Notes: generated from the letters alone by a model not told the origin. 64,000 nucleotides of DNA from Utricularia gibba (GCA_002189035.1 NEEC01000015.1:806001-870000); one strand, 5' to 3'. Positions 44,591 through 58,343 are shown, counted from the first letter of the stretch. Program-made: numbers and translations.

Positions 44591-47377
44591 ATGTCTCATG
44601 CAAGAGACTGGAAGCATGCCAGGGAATCAGAGATCTACGATCTGAAATTCAAGTATTATAACGAGTTAATTAATGAAAAAGTCAGGTGCATTAGTTCTAG
44701 GGGGTACTTCTATTGCCCTTATTGTCAGACTGATCGAAGGTATGAGCTGACTGAGTTAAAATCTCATGCATCTCGGATTTCTCGAGAATCAAAAAGTGCC
44801 AGTTTCAGGGACAAGGTAAAACATATGGGGTTGCTTGATTATCTGGATGTTCATAGGTCCTCAGAGTTGAAACTTGGGAAATGTATGGAGGAAGGTAGTA
44901 AGAATGAGCTCAATCGTGGAGATGCAAGTACATGTGTATCTAATCATCCGAAGGCTGTGGACATTAAACCTGGGGGAATTTATGAAGAATCAGTGCAACG
45001 TGATTCAAATAATAAGAAATCGAGCAAAACGTCCATGAGGTTTGAGTTTGCTACCCGAAAAGAACATGGAAGTAAAGATGAACTGATGGTGTGGCCTTGG
45101 ATGGCGATTGTTGCCAATATCCCTGTTCAGTTAGTTAATGGAAAATATGTGGGTGAAAGTGGCAATAAGATAAAAGAGGAATTTCTTCGTGAAGGACTCA
45201 ATCCTTTAAAAGTCCATCCCTTATGGGATTACAGTGGCCATTCTGGGTTTGCGGTTGTTGATTTCAGTAAAGAGTGGGAAGGTTTCAATGATGCTCTGGC
45301 ATTTGAGAAGGCATTTGAAATGCGTCAGCATGGGAAAAGGGATTGGTATGCAGCTACGCATAAGGGAGACATGCTATATGGGTGGCTTGCACGTGAAGAA
45401 GAATATCGGTTGAAGGGACCCATAGGTAAGCATCTCCAAAAGAACGGGGACCTCCAAACAGTTTCAGAGATTCAAAAAGATAATCAGAGGAAGGAAAAAT
45501 CCCTTCTGAACAATTTAGCCAATGTGTTGTCGTCAAAGGATGAGAAATGCAAGGAGATAAAGTGGAAGATTACAAAGAAAGACAATTTCATCAAAAAGCT
45601 GTTGATGATGATGGAGGAGATGACTGAAAATTACAACAAAGGTTCTCCATTAATTTCTGCTGTTCTATTCCATTTCTTATTTCAATATGCTGCAACTAAG
45701 AATCATCCCTTGTCTAACTATTGTGAAAGAGATGAAAAAGATCCAGGATAATGAATCTGATCGGCTACGGAAAATTTCAGAGGATCATATGAGAAGTAAA
45801 TCCCATCTGGAGGCGCGGAGACAACAACTGAAGTCATGGGAAAAGGAATTGAATAAACTTCAAGTTCTGAATGAGAGTGCATGGAGGAAGCTAGATAAAC
45901 AAAAGAAAATGGTACCTTTTTTCCCTGTTTATTAGTTTTCCTGTCCCAATTGCTAAGCAAAGTCGCAGATGATATCAAGATTCACTTCTTACTACTTTCA
46001 CTTTCGTGTTTCAAGTATTCTCATTGTGTGACAGTGTGCAGACCTGGTCAAATGAATTATTCCCGTTTTGCTTTAACTTATATAATATATTCTGCTTTAA
46101 AACTACTATTTCATGAACGTGTCATCCTGATGCTGTGCAGAATGAGATGGCAATTATGGAACAAAAAAAGGCTGATGAGAAAATGGAAAAGCTTGCACAG
46201 GAACACAAGGTGTGGCTTAGCTCGTGTATTTAACTTCTTGACCCTTGTGACACAATAAATGCTGAGGCTTTTCCTCGAATTTCAGGAAGAGAAAGAGCGT
46301 CTGCAAAAAAAGATTATCGAACTAGAGAAAATGTTTGATCATAAACAGGCCCTGGAATTGCAGATAGAGCGCATAAGGGGTGATCTTGAGGTGAGGAAAT
46401 GTATCATTGCCCAAGGAGAAACTGAAGAGATAGAAAAGATGAATGCAATCAAAGGGGAACTTAATAGCATGGAAGAGGAACTAGAAATGCTGGACTCTCT
46501 TACTCAAGCAGTTATAGTAAATGAGAGAAAAGCAAACGATGAGCTGCAAGATGCTCGCAAGGAGCTAATAAAAGTCAGTTCCTATGAACTCCCTGCATTA
46601 TTTTTCATGTTATACGTTATTTGGATAAAAGTATCAATTTTTCTTCTGTTTCTTCTGTTACACAATGGCTCTTAGGCATGACTTGCAGTGCTTGCATCAG
46701 GTGGCCTTGATGCTGAATCAGTGAGCATTCTTGGTTTAAACTGCCTTGTGGTTTGATGCATTGTAAATATCTGTTTGCCTTAGGGATTCAAAGCTAGCAA
46801 AGCTAACATATGTGTTAAACGAATGGGTGAACTTGATGGAAGGCCTTTTATTGCGGCTGCAAAGAGGAACATCACCGGTGAGGAAGATGTAGCAGAAAAA
46901 GCAGCACAGCTGTGCTCCTTGTGGGAAGACAGTCTCCGGGATCCGAACTGGCATCCCTATAAAATGGTTAAGGATGGAGAAAGTTACAAGGTGATGACTT
47001 ATATGACACAGATGCTTGAATATTTTATTTTACCCACCATTCAAGGATTCCTTTCGTGTTCTTTTTCGGAAAAGAAAAAGATATTGGAATTTATGTTTTA
47101 CCCACAACTTTTTGATGTCCACCGCAAATTACACTTTCAGGAGATACTTGACAAAGATGATCAGAAAATAAGGGAACTTGAAGATGATCTGGGTGATGAA
47201 GTGTTTGTGGCTGTGACTACAGCCTTAAAGGAGTTGAATGAGTGTAACCCAAGTGGTAGATATCCGTTGCCCGAGTTGTGGAATCGCAGTGAGAATAGGA
47301 AGGCTTCTGTGATAGAGGGGATTGAATATTTGGTGAAACAGTGGAAGATCCACAAGCCGAAGCGTAAGAGGAACTGA
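44591..47377 (+). CDS. XS/XH-domain protein, FDM/IDN2-like factor of RNA-directed DNA methylation
   Basis: Six exons (44591-45641, 45730-45911, 46141-46209, 46286-46573, 46784-46990, 47141-47377) join in phase to 677 residues. Order: zf-XS zinc finger (YFYCPYCQTDRRYELTELKSHA, residues ~38-60), XS domain (~165-285; MVWPWMAIVANIPVQ, LNPLKVHPLWDYSGHSGFAVV, GDMLYGWLAREEEY), a long coiled coil (~300-530) and an XH domain (~545-677; NICVKRMGELDGRPF, AAQLCSLWEDSLRDPNWHPYK, GDEVFVAVTTALKELNECNPSGRYPLPELW). This is the IDN2/FDM1-5 layout; these proteins bind dsRNA with 5' overhangs and act with DRM2 downstream of siRNAs in the nucleus. The start lies nine bases after an acceptor; the N-terminal SxIxD/E stretch is shorter than in some relatives. 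Confidence 0.93.
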
Positions 47378-47774
47378 TTGTAAGTACCTTTAACAGCAGG
47401 AACTGATTGCATGTACCTTAACAGCACTTCTCTGATCCTTTGTTTCCCACGTGATATTTGTACTCTTTGATGTGCTCAATGCCAATGGGTTTTTCGGTGC
47501 TTTTAAGCATACCTGCACCCTTTATGTGGTTTGAACCAGAGATGATTTATCGTAGATGATATGCTAAAACTTAAAGCTGCATACGGAACATGAGTTTTAC
47601 GAGGGAAAGGAAAATGAACATAGTTGTGGAAGTTGCAAATCTCAACCTACTCAGCATAATACTGGCTGCAAAGGTTTTGTGCTTCTCAAACTATTTAGGT
47701 AGGTTGAATCCTGCTCAGTTCTTAATTTGCTTCCAAAGGTTTGTTTGCTTCTTCTTGCAGCCCTTAAAGTTGCT
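47378..47774. other. Convergent 3' flanks
   Basis: About 400 bp between FDM-like and GRAS genes. An imperfect local repeat of AACAGCAGGAACTGATTG-like sequence around 47367-47425 is the only structure noted. Confidence 0.35.
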
Positions 47775-49451
47775 TCAAGATGTCGGTTTCCAAAATGAAA
47801 GAGCATACACAACTCTTCCTTTCCACCCCTGTAGCATCCATTTGCCATCTTCCTCCACCAAAAAATCAGGATGGTACCACAGACGAACCTTCGTCTTTGC
47901 TTCTTGCAATATTTGCTTGTCCAGTGGGAGCTGTTCAAAGCCAGCCCTATTATCCCGAACTTGCCATTTTTTGTACCCCTCTGGTCTCTCCACCCTCTCC
48001 GATCCTTCACATGTAACCACATTCATGATCTCACTCCCAAGAATGTCCCTCTCATAAACCTGTCTTTCATTGTCTTCACGGGGCATCGTTGCTTCCAGCA
48101 TGTCGAATAGACATGAGTAGTGATTAAGTGCTTCACCAAATCTTGTTGTGAAAAGAGGAACTCCATGATTGGCATTGGATATCCCATGGACAAATATGGT
48201 GGGGTAGATTTCCCTGATCAACTTCAGTACAGAATCACGAGGGCTCTCCAGGTCAAGGCTCATGGATTCTTCCAGTACATGCTTCATTTGGTACACGGAG
48301 TTCACCACAACAACCTCATCCTCTTCGATCCCGAGGTCCTCCAGTTTAATCTCTTTCCACTTCTTGGCAATGGGGTGATACTCAAAAGGTACGTCAAATC
48401 TCTTACAATAGCTCATCAGCCATCTCCCTACTCTCTCAACTCTTGCTGCTGGTTTCAATCCCGCCTGTGGCAAATCTATTCCTGTTATTTTCAAAAGGGG
48501 TGGTCCTCCAGGCTTCAAAGAAATACCCTGTATCAGACATGGCCATTGAAAGCCATACATTATGCCAAAATCTATGATATGAATCTTCTGTGCTTCCCTT
48601 GTATACAATGCAATCGTCTTGTTTGCGACTATGTTCGACAACCGTTGGAATGGGCAAGCTTGAAAATATGCCTGATAGCATTTCAATATCTGTGCAGGCT
48701 GGCTACTCCTTGACAATGAGCTCGCAGCAGCAGTGTACAACATGGAGCCTGTGCCCTCTATTCTAGCATCCAGCGCATTGGCAAAATAATGAGCTAATCT
48801 CTCTGTGTGATCCCCATATGGGGAAGAATGCCGCCTGATCCCCATCAGCAGTTCCCTCGCAGCGCCGTTGTTCAACACAGAAACAGCTTTTGCTGCCTGA
48901 GAAAGAAGGGTCTTGAAATCAATGATCTCCTTCACACCGGACTGTTTCTTGCTCCCCTTCTTCGGTCTCCCCCTCTTGAGCTCGGGCGGTTTTATGTACT
49001 TCCTGCTGACATTCTCATCTTCCGATGAATCCTGATTGTTGCCTGTACAAGCCGTTGACGTTTCATAGAAACAGGGGTTCATTTTCTGACAAAGAAGTGT
49101 CTTATCATACTTGTCCGTGGGCTCACATTCATCATCATCATCCCCTGCTGCTATCTGCTTCCTTCTACGCTCCTGGTCATCGTCATCCTCATTTTCTTCA
49201 TCGTCCCTTCTCCTTCGTCCCTTGCCCTGCGATTCCCCACCCGGAAACGGATGACCCTGACCCGAATCACCATCACCATCAATCCTTCCGGTCCCGGCAG
49301 CTTCATCCTGCGCCTGACTATCCAACAAATCATAGAAAGTCTTCTCAATACACGAAGAGAAAGCACCCAGATTATCAGCATCATCGTCCTCTTCCATCAG
49401 AATCTTCTCTATGTACTCAAAAACCCCATTGAAGTAGTCGCAAGCCACCAT
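47775..49451 (-). CDS. GRAS transcription regulator, LISCL (SCL9/14/33) type
   Basis: A single coding exon of 558 residues. Order: an N-terminal amphipathic motif (FNGVFEYIEKILMEEDDDAD, CIEKTFYDLLD) typical of LISCL proteins, a charged region with long acidic and basic runs, an AT-hook-like KRGRPKKGSKKQ (residues ~160-175), then the GRAS domain: LHRI (DFKTLLSQAAKAVSV), VHIID (IHIIDFGIMYGFQWPCLIQG), LHRII with RVERVGRWL, PFYRE-like VPFEYHPIAKKW, RVERPEGYKKWQVR and SAW (WYHPDFLVEEDGKWMLQGWKGR). Relatives such as SCL14 coactivate TGA factors in stress and detoxification responses. The start is the ATG at 49451. A good 3' splice site (TTTTTTACAG) lies ~40 bp upstream, implying a leader intron. 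The N-terminus is shorter than usual for this group. Confidence 0.93.
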   Translation of the reverse strand: MVACDYFNGVFEYIEKILMEEDDDADNLGAFSSCIEKTFYDLLDSQAQDEAAGTGRIDGDGDSGQGHPFPGGESQGKGRRRRDDEENEDDDDQERRRKQIAAGDDDDECEPTDKYDKTLLCQKMNPCFYETSTACTGNNQDSSEDENVSRKYIKPPELKRGRPKKGSKKQSGVKEIIDFKTLLSQAAKAVSVLNNGAARELLMGIRRHSSPYGDHTERLAHYFANALDARIEGTGSMLYTAAASSLSRSSQPAQILKCYQAYFQACPFQRLSNIVANKTIALYTREAQKIHIIDFGIMYGFQWPCLIQGISLKPGGPPLLKITGIDLPQAGLKPAARVERVGRWLMSYCKRFDVPFEYHPIAKKWKEIKLEDLGIEEDEVVVVNSVYQMKHVLEESMSLDLESPRDSVLKLIREIYPTIFVHGISNANHGVPLFTTRFGEALNHYSCLFDMLEATMPREDNERQVYERDILGSEIMNVVTCEGSERVERPEGYKKWQVRDNRAGFEQLPLDKQILQEAKTKVRLWYHPDFLVEEDGKWMLQGWKGRVVYALSFWKPTS

Positions 49452-51066
49452 CCTGCCACAATCTTCTTCTCCGTCAACGCCGATCCCTGTAAAAAATGAT
49501 GGATTCAAAGCAGAGATGGACTTTTCTTTTCTTGTCGCCACATAAAACAGCCGCTCCTTTGGGCAGATTTTTCTTCTCGAGCCCCCGACCGACACTCCAT
49601 CTGCGCTCCTTCTCTGGAGCTGTCAGTCCTTGGCAATGGCGTCCATCCCCCAGCCCCATTCACTGAATCTCTTACATCATTTTCATCCCTCCCGGGCCTT
49701 TTCTTTTTTTGTTTTTTTCTTACATGGCATTTCATCCTATTTAATAATTATTAATTAATAAAACCTCATCTCATTAAAATAAAAATAAAAAGAGGAAAAA
49801 AGGAAAAAAAAAAAAAGATTCCGCAATCCATAGGCTTCTAGAAAGGGAAACAAAGCCAATGTAAAATAACAAGTGGGACTAAAAATAATAATATAAAATA
49901 TTGATAATGTTGGTAAATATATGCAGGAATTTAGTAATTTACCTGTGTCAGATCTTCTTTTTACTTAAATGCCTGTGACTTTTTTTCTTCATCAAAATGC
50001 CTGTGGCTTTATTTTTTATTTTAAAAATACCTGTTTTGTTCTAATATGTATTTTATTTATATTTTATTAAAATGCATCTCTCTTATTTTTGCGTTTTGTT
50101 GGAATTATTGTTTTAATACCTATTTTATCGTGAAATATTCAAGTCATGTTTTTAATTATATCAATTAAATAAAATTTCATCTTATTTTTCATTATAAATA
50201 AAAAATTACCATTGAATGATTATGTTTACATTGTATTATTTCATTTTTTAAGTTTAATTAATAGTGAGATTGGAAAATAAAATAAATCAATTTATGCAAT
50301 GAAGTGTAATTTCTAATTATTACAGAAATTCAATATAATTTTATTTCAATTTTTTATTAACTCATTAATGTAAACAAAATCAGAATGTTTTTTTAACTTG
50401 TTTGAGTTTAATACATGATTATTTTTCTTTTCCAAATATCTAATTACAAAATGATATAAAAATCATTAAATCATTGAGAATGATGTGGGATGGATGATAA
50501 TGGCGTGACTTGTAGCAGTAGAGATGAGGTGGCGTTCATTGTGAATCTTTTGTTACTGGGTCAAATCTCATGTAGTGTGATTGGTTTAGTCAATGATTTT
50601 ATGATTTGTATAAATTTATGAAATTTAAATATATTTTTATTTGAAATAAAAGTTTATTTATTGGTAAAAATAATTCAATGTAAAAAAACTTCAATTATTT
50701 TAATAATAATGAATTTATGTAAAAAAAAACCACATGTATTTTAGTAACAATGTGATCAAATACAGGTATTTTAATAATTATAAAAAATTAACAGACATTT
50801 CATTAAAAATATTTACTGACACAGGCTTTTTGATAAAAAGGCCTAAATATATGTCAATTTCCATCTAAAAATAGCAAGTTTATTGCATTTTTTTCTTATT
50901 AAAAAAAGTTGAATATTCCGTGGAATCGACTCTGCGTTCCACAGCACAACTGTTTTTGAGTACCGAATTGAAACGAACAAATTACAGCAGACTCGAAGAC
51001 TAAAGCAGATAGCGGGAGTTTGGTTGTCCAAGAGACAGATCACAGAGATGGGAGGCAATGCCTGGA
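49452..51066. other. AT-rich intergenic region
   Basis: 1.6 kb, very AT-rich from 49740 to 50900. Its ends (CCTGTGTCAG near 49945 and the inverse near 50820) are loosely inverted, which could mark an old transposon, but support is weak. Confidence 0.3.
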
Positions 51067-52502
51067 TCAGAAGTGAGCTAAGCTGTAGACTACGATCCAA
51101 GCTAGCTGAACAGAAAATGGAGGTGGTGGCTGTTAGGAGAGCTGGGGCGATGGAGATGGTATACAGGGGAAGTGGGAACGTACCAGGAACAAGGAGATTG
51201 AGGCGAAGAGGCCCTCTTGGAGTAAAGCTCCATGGCCGCCGAATTCTTCTTCGTCAACTTTCAAGATGCCGGCGTAGTAGCCGTAAATGACACCGGTGGA
51301 CAACACTAAAAACCTGTGTTTGGAAAAGCAAACGGGGGTTATTCAAGGTAAAGGGTGATAAGTGACTCTAGATGTATTCTGCTTATTTTCCTGCAGTAAA
51401 CTTCTCATATACAGTGCTTAGTATACATCCTTCCACTCACAGTATCGTATACCCTTCTAGTCTGCTCTACTTGTTCCACTCACAGTTTCATATAACCTTC
51501 TAGTATACATTCTTCAACAGCCCATACAATAACAACTCCCCTGTCTATCCAAATAGAAGTAGAAAGGGGCTCAGTTCTCTTCTCTTTTCACCATTCTCAT
51601 CACAGGAAGGAAGTTTTCGGAACAACAACTATAACAGAAAAAGAGATTTACTCTAATGATCTATGTTTCGCTGTAGGATCACTTGGAATATTGTTTCCTA
51701 TGATGGTCACCATGTTAAGCCTAAAGACTGAACGAGGTTCTTAATCCTTTGGTTTTGCACATACCATTATCGAAATTCTCGCTAATTCCTCCATCTTACT
51801 TCACATCGCTTCCTTGATACCGTTCCATATAGCATGTTATCTTATCTTATACCACTAGCAACTTTAATTCTCACAGTTCCTTTTGGATGGATGCCTCCAA
51901 CAGCTAAGAAAAATGAAAAAAATGAGCGGAAATTCAAAGAAAATTGACTCACAAAATAAACCAAAAGCCTCCAACCAAAGGAACTGCACCCCATAGTAAT
52001 CCACACACAAGGGCTAACGCTTGTCTAATCCAGTGCAATACATCCCCTAGTTGATCCTGAAAAAAATATGAAAACTTCAACTGAGGATGAGTATATCCTA
52101 CACAAAATTCGACTAAAAAAAGAGAGAAACGGGCAGCAAACAAAAGCTCCAATGGTGAAGATTGAAAGCCACAATTAGTAAAACCAAACCAGGATATCCA
52201 TTAAAAGAAATAGCACAAGCGACAACTTCTCTATATAAAGAATCCTTTCATTGCTCCCTTCTACGGTTCCACGCATTCTTCCGGCCAGTAAAATCAAATC
52301 CAAGCTAAGGAATTCCCAATCAATGCCTCGCGAACGAAAATAAACATGACCCAAGATGGAAAGAAAGCCAACGTTTTCTCTTTACCTTATCCCACGAAGC
52401 ATTAGGATCCAATAACTTGCCAATCTTGAACGGAATCAAATGTCCATTAGCATGGTCTTGCTGCTGTTGGCTATTCAATTTCGAAGATTTCCTTTCTCTC
52501 AT
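51067..52502 (-). CDS. RAB5IF/Rab5-interacting (Rab5ip) family membrane protein
   Basis: Four exons, right to left (52386-52502, 51953-52056, 51184-51313, 51067-51105), join in phase to 129 residues. It matches the plant Rab5ip family (related to human RAB5IF/OPTI and in fold to EMC6): PFKIGKLLDPNASWDKDQLGD, VLHWIRQALALVCGLLWG, VPLVGGFWFILFLVLSTGVI, YGYYAGILKVDEEEFGGHGA, LLQEGLFASISLFLLAWIVVY. Three membrane spans are evident. Animal relatives assist insertion of multi-pass ER proteins; the plant role is inferred only. The last coding exon is just 13 codons. The gene is head to head with CBSX3. Confidence 0.92.
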
Positions 52503-53327
52503 CTAACTTTACCCTCAAAAAACAAGCACAGTCTCCTCGATACTCGCGCCCCACCGGAGATTAATCAGGTTATCGGAAATGTGCAACGGAGGTTGGGCGC
52601 TCTTTGGAGTCGCCGATCTGCCGAAACCACACTTGAGTCCCTGCGTCTTGACTTCAAAGCAGGCCCTTAACGGGCCGGACATATGGGCCCATTAATTAAC
52701 TGCTAGAAAATTCTTAGTTTCATTTCAAATGACAAAGACAGCCCAGTCTTTCCTTTCGATAAATGTCGTCGTCTACAGAAAAAGTAGGATAAGTGTTTAA
52801 GGTTAGGGTGCTCTTCTGAAGCCGGGAAGGTCAAACTCGCTGTATCTTCACTTCCATTGTTGAAAATACTTGATCTTTTGGGTAGGGGAAAGGTTCCCGA
52901 TCGGTTCTTGTAGTCGGTTGCACATGTGTATTTTGTGGGAACTTTGAAATGGGAGAAAAAATTATTTGGGAAGGGTCCAGATCAATATGATTCTTGGAAG
53001 TTGATCTCCTCTCTTTTTTGTAGAAAAGTTGGATAGGTTTTTGCGTAGTGTTCTTCTTTGATTCTGAAGGCATTGCTGTTCTGTTTTCTCGATGAGTGTA
53101 AAGTGTAAAATACTTGTTTACACGGGTTTTTTCTTTAATGGGTTCGAGATCCCCTCGAATTCTGATTCTTAAACTTCGGTTGTTTGTTTTAATAATCAGG
53201 GAGATGTTATAGTTGTTTTTCCATGTTGGGTTATATATGATGTATGCGTATGCTTTGTGGGAGCTGGTGTAATCGTACTGTTTGGCTTCTTGGAAAATCA
53301 CTGACAGGCTCTTTTGCTACAGAAAAG
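52503..53327. promoter_or_regulatory. Bidirectional promoter region RAB5IF-like/CBSX3
   Basis: About 825 bp between divergent genes. The right half is probably CBSX3 leader with an intron ending at TTTTGCTACAG (53322). Confidence 0.4.
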
Positions 53328-54590
53328 ATGCAAGGAGTTCAAGCCATTTTGTCGAATGGGAATGTTTTGAAGAATGCTGTCTTGCGCCATATCCGCCTGA
53401 TTCCTGCCGCTGTTGCTACTCGTTCGCCTCCTTTTGCCCGCTTTGAATCCACCTCCACTGCGGCGAAAATTGAGGAGCATGGATTTGAGAGCACCAAGAT
53501 ATCTGATGTTTTGAAAGACAAAGGGAAAAATGCCGATGGCTCTTGGCTTTGGTGCACAACAGAAGACACTGTTTATGATGCCGTGAAATCTGTATTGGCT
53601 TATTTTTCTTGATATGAACTCCATTTGAGTTTTTGTTCTCCGTGTCGCTGCCTTGACTACATTCTTGTACTGCAGATGACACAGCACAACGTTGGTGCTC
53701 TTGTGGTGGTTAAGCCTGGGGAGCAGAAAGCAATTGCTGGAATTATCACAGAGAGAGGTATTCCTTTCTCATTTCTAATCTTTTAATTAGATCAAATTGT
53801 GTTTGTTTTCATCTTTATCTCTTTATGCATATCTCCCGAGAGTCTATCTATGACTAGAAATGAACTTGGTCTGAGATGGAATTCATTCTTTTCTTGGGGA
53901 AAATTTATCAGGGGCAACCTTGATTTTTCTATCTTATTTATGCTATGAGTTAATGGACTGGTATTTGCTGTATCGGGTATGGATTACGAATGTTTCCGGT
54001 GATTCTACCAAATGGTTTGACCGCATGTCCCATCTAGTTTATTTAGTCTTTGCTGATGACATTATCAGTAGAAATCCTTTCGTTGGATTAGTTTCACCTC
54101 GAGCTTGTTTATGGGGTTGTGCACTGTGTGAGGGTTGATGACATTTGTTACTTGGACAGATTATCTTAGGAAGATCATTGTTCAGGGGAGATCATCGAAG
54201 GCCACAAAAGTTGGGGACATCATGACTGAGGAGGTAACTATATACTTTTAAATTGTTCTATAGCATTCTAAGAAAATAGTCTGATGGATCCTCATCAATT
54301 GCAGAACAAGCTGATCACAGTTGACCCAGATACTAAAGTTCTTAAGGCAATGCAATTAATGACAGGTTCTGCTAGTCGTGAAAAACTTTTGCCAACTTCA
54401 ACTCCTCTTTGGGTTCTCTCTGGTCCTTCAATCTTGATTTTTTACAGATAACCGCATCAGGCACATACCGGTAGTTGATTCTACTGGGATGATTGGTATG
54501 GTCTCCATCGGTGATGTTGTTCGTGCAGTTGTGAAAGAGCATCGTGATGAATTGAACCGCCTGAATGCGTTCATTCAGGGAGGGTACTAG
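53328..54590 (+). CDS. CBSX3: CBS-domain protein CBSX3, mitochondrial
   Basis: Five exons (53328-53591, 53676-53757, 54160-54233, 54305-54365, 54448-54590) join in phase to 207 residues, as in Arabidopsis CBSX3 (At5g10860). A Cys-poor, Arg/Ala/Ser-rich presequence (residues 1-~50) targets mitochondria. A CBS pair follows: ISDVLKDKGK..TVYDAVKSMTQHNVGALVVV..GIITERDYLRKI, then KVGDIMTEENKLITVDPDTKVLKAMQLMTDNRIRHIPVV..GMVSIGDVVRAVV. CBS pairs bind adenosine nucleotides. CBSX3 activates o-type thioredoxin and tunes electron flow and ROS. Every motif of the pair is present. Confidence 0.95.
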
Positions 54591-54921
54591 AACTATGATG
54601 ATGATGATGATGATGAAAAATAATTTCTAGCTTGAATCTTGAGCCACTCAGTCCTGTAAATGTCTGTTTGTTTGTGTTTCTCTTGAATGCTTTGAGATGT
54701 TCCAAACTTGATGTTCAAGGTTGTGAACTGATGAATAAAATGACTGATGGGCTTTCGTCCACCCTGCTTTAAAAATTGAACAGCGAGTCTTCAAGGCAAA
54801 AGTAAACTAAACAGAGGCACTATGGGGATAAAGCGTGCCTTGTTACATAGATGGACGCTCATGTTTGGCTAAATAAGCTTAAACAATTTCTTCCAAAAGT
54901 ATCATTGGAGCAATAAAAAGG
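54591..54921. repeat. Convergent 3' flanks with an ATG/GAT microsatellite
   Basis: A run of about seven GAT units spans 54595-54616, five bases after the CBSX3 stop codon, so it lies in the 3' UTR. The rest is 3' flank of CBSX3 and UCH2. Confidence 0.8.
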
Positions 54922-56498
54922 TCAGGATTTCCCAGCCTTCTGTCTGGCTTTATCTATGAGAGGTCTCAGCTGCTTCTTTTCAGCAAGAATCTTGAGGAAG
55001 TTGTACAGGAAAGGGATGTAGTTGTGCTTCCTACGAATGTTCTCAGTTCTCCATTTCTTGAACTTCTCTTCTTCCACAAGTATCTTCTCAGAAGCAGCTC
55101 CGATCCCAGCATTTATCTCCGAAAGACTTGAATTCATCGCCTCAACATCACGTCCATCAACCAGTCGCTCAGACTGTAAGGCAGCAAGTTGTTGAAGGAT
55201 CCTCTCCCTTCTCCTCTGAAGTTCCTTCAGCTCGGCCGTGTACATTTCCTTCCTGTTCTTGATTATGGCCATCAGATTAAACCTAATCTCATTCTGGGAA
55301 TACCTCTCAATACGTTTTTGGATCACAGGTTGGACCACCCGTAGCCATTCCACGTCGTTCTGTCCACCAGAACATGGCCCGAGGTTGATTGGCCCCTCTT
55401 TCAGTCCATCAAGCTCATAAACTACACCATCGATGGGTATATAGCTGATGAAGTGATAAACATCATCATCTTTCCCAGCCGCTCTCTGTTCATCAGGAAT
55501 CAAAGGCTCAGGCCTCGCAAAGCTATTATGTGCTGCACGAATAGCTTCACTGTTATTAATGGCTAAACCCTTGAGTTCAGGTGGGAAGGATCTTGTGAAT
55601 TCTTTGAATTCTGACAGCTCAGGACCGATATCAACTTCAGAGCTATTCATCAGAACAGACAGAATTGCTTGAGTGGCACAGGCATTATTTATCACCTGAC
55701 AGCAGCAAGAATGATACAACTTAAAGCGCATTTCATTAGTCTACAAAAAACACAACTACCAATGTCAATGTTATGTTAACCTGGCTGGCAAAAAACAAGT
55801 TTGAAGTTGGACCCTTTATCACAGGACGATCATCCTTCTCCCCTGGGCGCCACTTGAAAAGAAATATTAAGCCATAGACAGGCCTATAAAAGAGAAAGAT
55901 TGCAAAATAAAACCATAAACACATGAACGTAAGTTCAGGATTTTGTAAGACCGGAATTCAAGTTCAAAACACCAGCTGAAACTGGGTTTACCTTAAACTA
56001 TCTAGTGCATCGAGATCCAATGAATATAACTCTTCAACCTGCTTGGCAATAACTTGAAAATGAGAACTTGGAACTGTTTTCAATTCACGAAATCATCTTA
56101 CAACAAAACTACAAGCAACCGAATGGATCAAAGCTATAAAGTGCACATAATTGGCAAATTGGCCGATTCATACCCAGATCATAATAAGCAACGGCATCAA
56201 TCAAAGTCACAAAATAATTGGCACATTAGGTCAAAATCAGTTGATCACGTTACTTACAGAGACAGATTTGTATGAATAGTGATACATATATTAGGTCAAA
56301 ACGTACCTGAACACCTTTAACTTGCATCTGTTGTATGAGTTCGGTGAAAACACCTAGATCGAAAAACCAACACAAAAAGGTAAAAGTCACAAAAAAATCC
56401 AAATAGAATCTCTAACACATATAAACGGTAGAAACAAGAACACAAAAGTTCGAGAGTGAAAACCTACCAGGATCTGACTCGATTGTGCACCACGACAT
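54922..56498 (-). CDS. UCH2: Ubiquitin C-terminal hydrolase, UCH37/UCHL5-like (UCH2)
   Basis: Five exons, right to left (56468-56498, 56307-56353, 55992-56038, 55781-55883, 54922-55695), join in phase to 333 residues. It is a cysteine deubiquitinase of the UCH37 type, which in animals works on the proteasome via RPN13 and in plants (UCH1/UCH2) affects auxin responses. Catalytic set: Gln76 (FFASQ), Cys82 (NNACATQ), His157 ([10 protein letters not shown]) and Asp172 (YELDGL). [20 protein letters not shown] starts the enzyme. The C-terminal ULD-like tail ([35 protein letters not shown]) matches the RPN13-binding region. No lesion was seen. Confidence 0.95.
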
Positions 56499-57323
56499 TC
56501 TTGGCGTGGCGAGGAGTATCTAGAAACTGCGAAGCAAATTTATGAATCCCCAAACAAGGTATTAGAAGGACGCAATGACACCAGAATCTATAACCTAAAT
56601 CCAAGCTCCGGATAGCAAAATCCCCGAAAGACCTCCAATCCAAACCAGAAAAAACCGCAGCCCTCAGTCAGGTTTATGGATCTATTCATCCGGCCCAAAG
56701 CTCTCTGAGCCACACAGAGACAAGACCCAGCTCCAGATCAGGCCGAATGCTTACCCCAATAAGCCCTACACCAGCCCAGTTAATGACCAACGGTCCTCAA
56801 ATAAAGCCCAACCCGACACAAGACCAAACTAGATCCTCGTCTAAGCCATGTATGGCCGGCCCAGTACGGTCCTAAAAAAAAAAAAATCGTCTAATTTAAT
56901 TTAATAATAAAACTATTTATTGAATATATCTATGAAAATGTATGTTGTTTCGAATAGATCTTATTGTTTGGAATGTTATAACGAGCAAATAATTCGTATT
57001 CGAATTATGTTCGACTTGATTAAAATCGTTTATTTTAATTTGAATAATATAAACAAACAAACATAAATAAAATCTATATTCGAAATCGGGTCCGCCACTG
57101 AAGGTGCGTATGCTGACGCACATTTCGGACCGGGTAAGTCCAGTCGGATGGCCCGAGCTGTTTACTACGCAACTCTATCATCGGCATGGTGCTCATAATC
57201 AGCATGTAAAAAAACCAAAGATGGGAAGCAAAACTGTTCGTCAACTGAAGACACTCATCGTGTTTGACACAGATAATTATCTGCATCAACAAACTGGCGA
57301 CACCAACGTCTAATAGAAGAAAA
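56499..57323. other. Intergenic region between UCH2 and RPL15
   Basis: UCH2 leader side with GGCCC-type words (56690-56870), then AT-rich DNA. No coding sequence was recognised. Confidence 0.35.
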
Positions 57324-58343
<1,020 letters not shown>

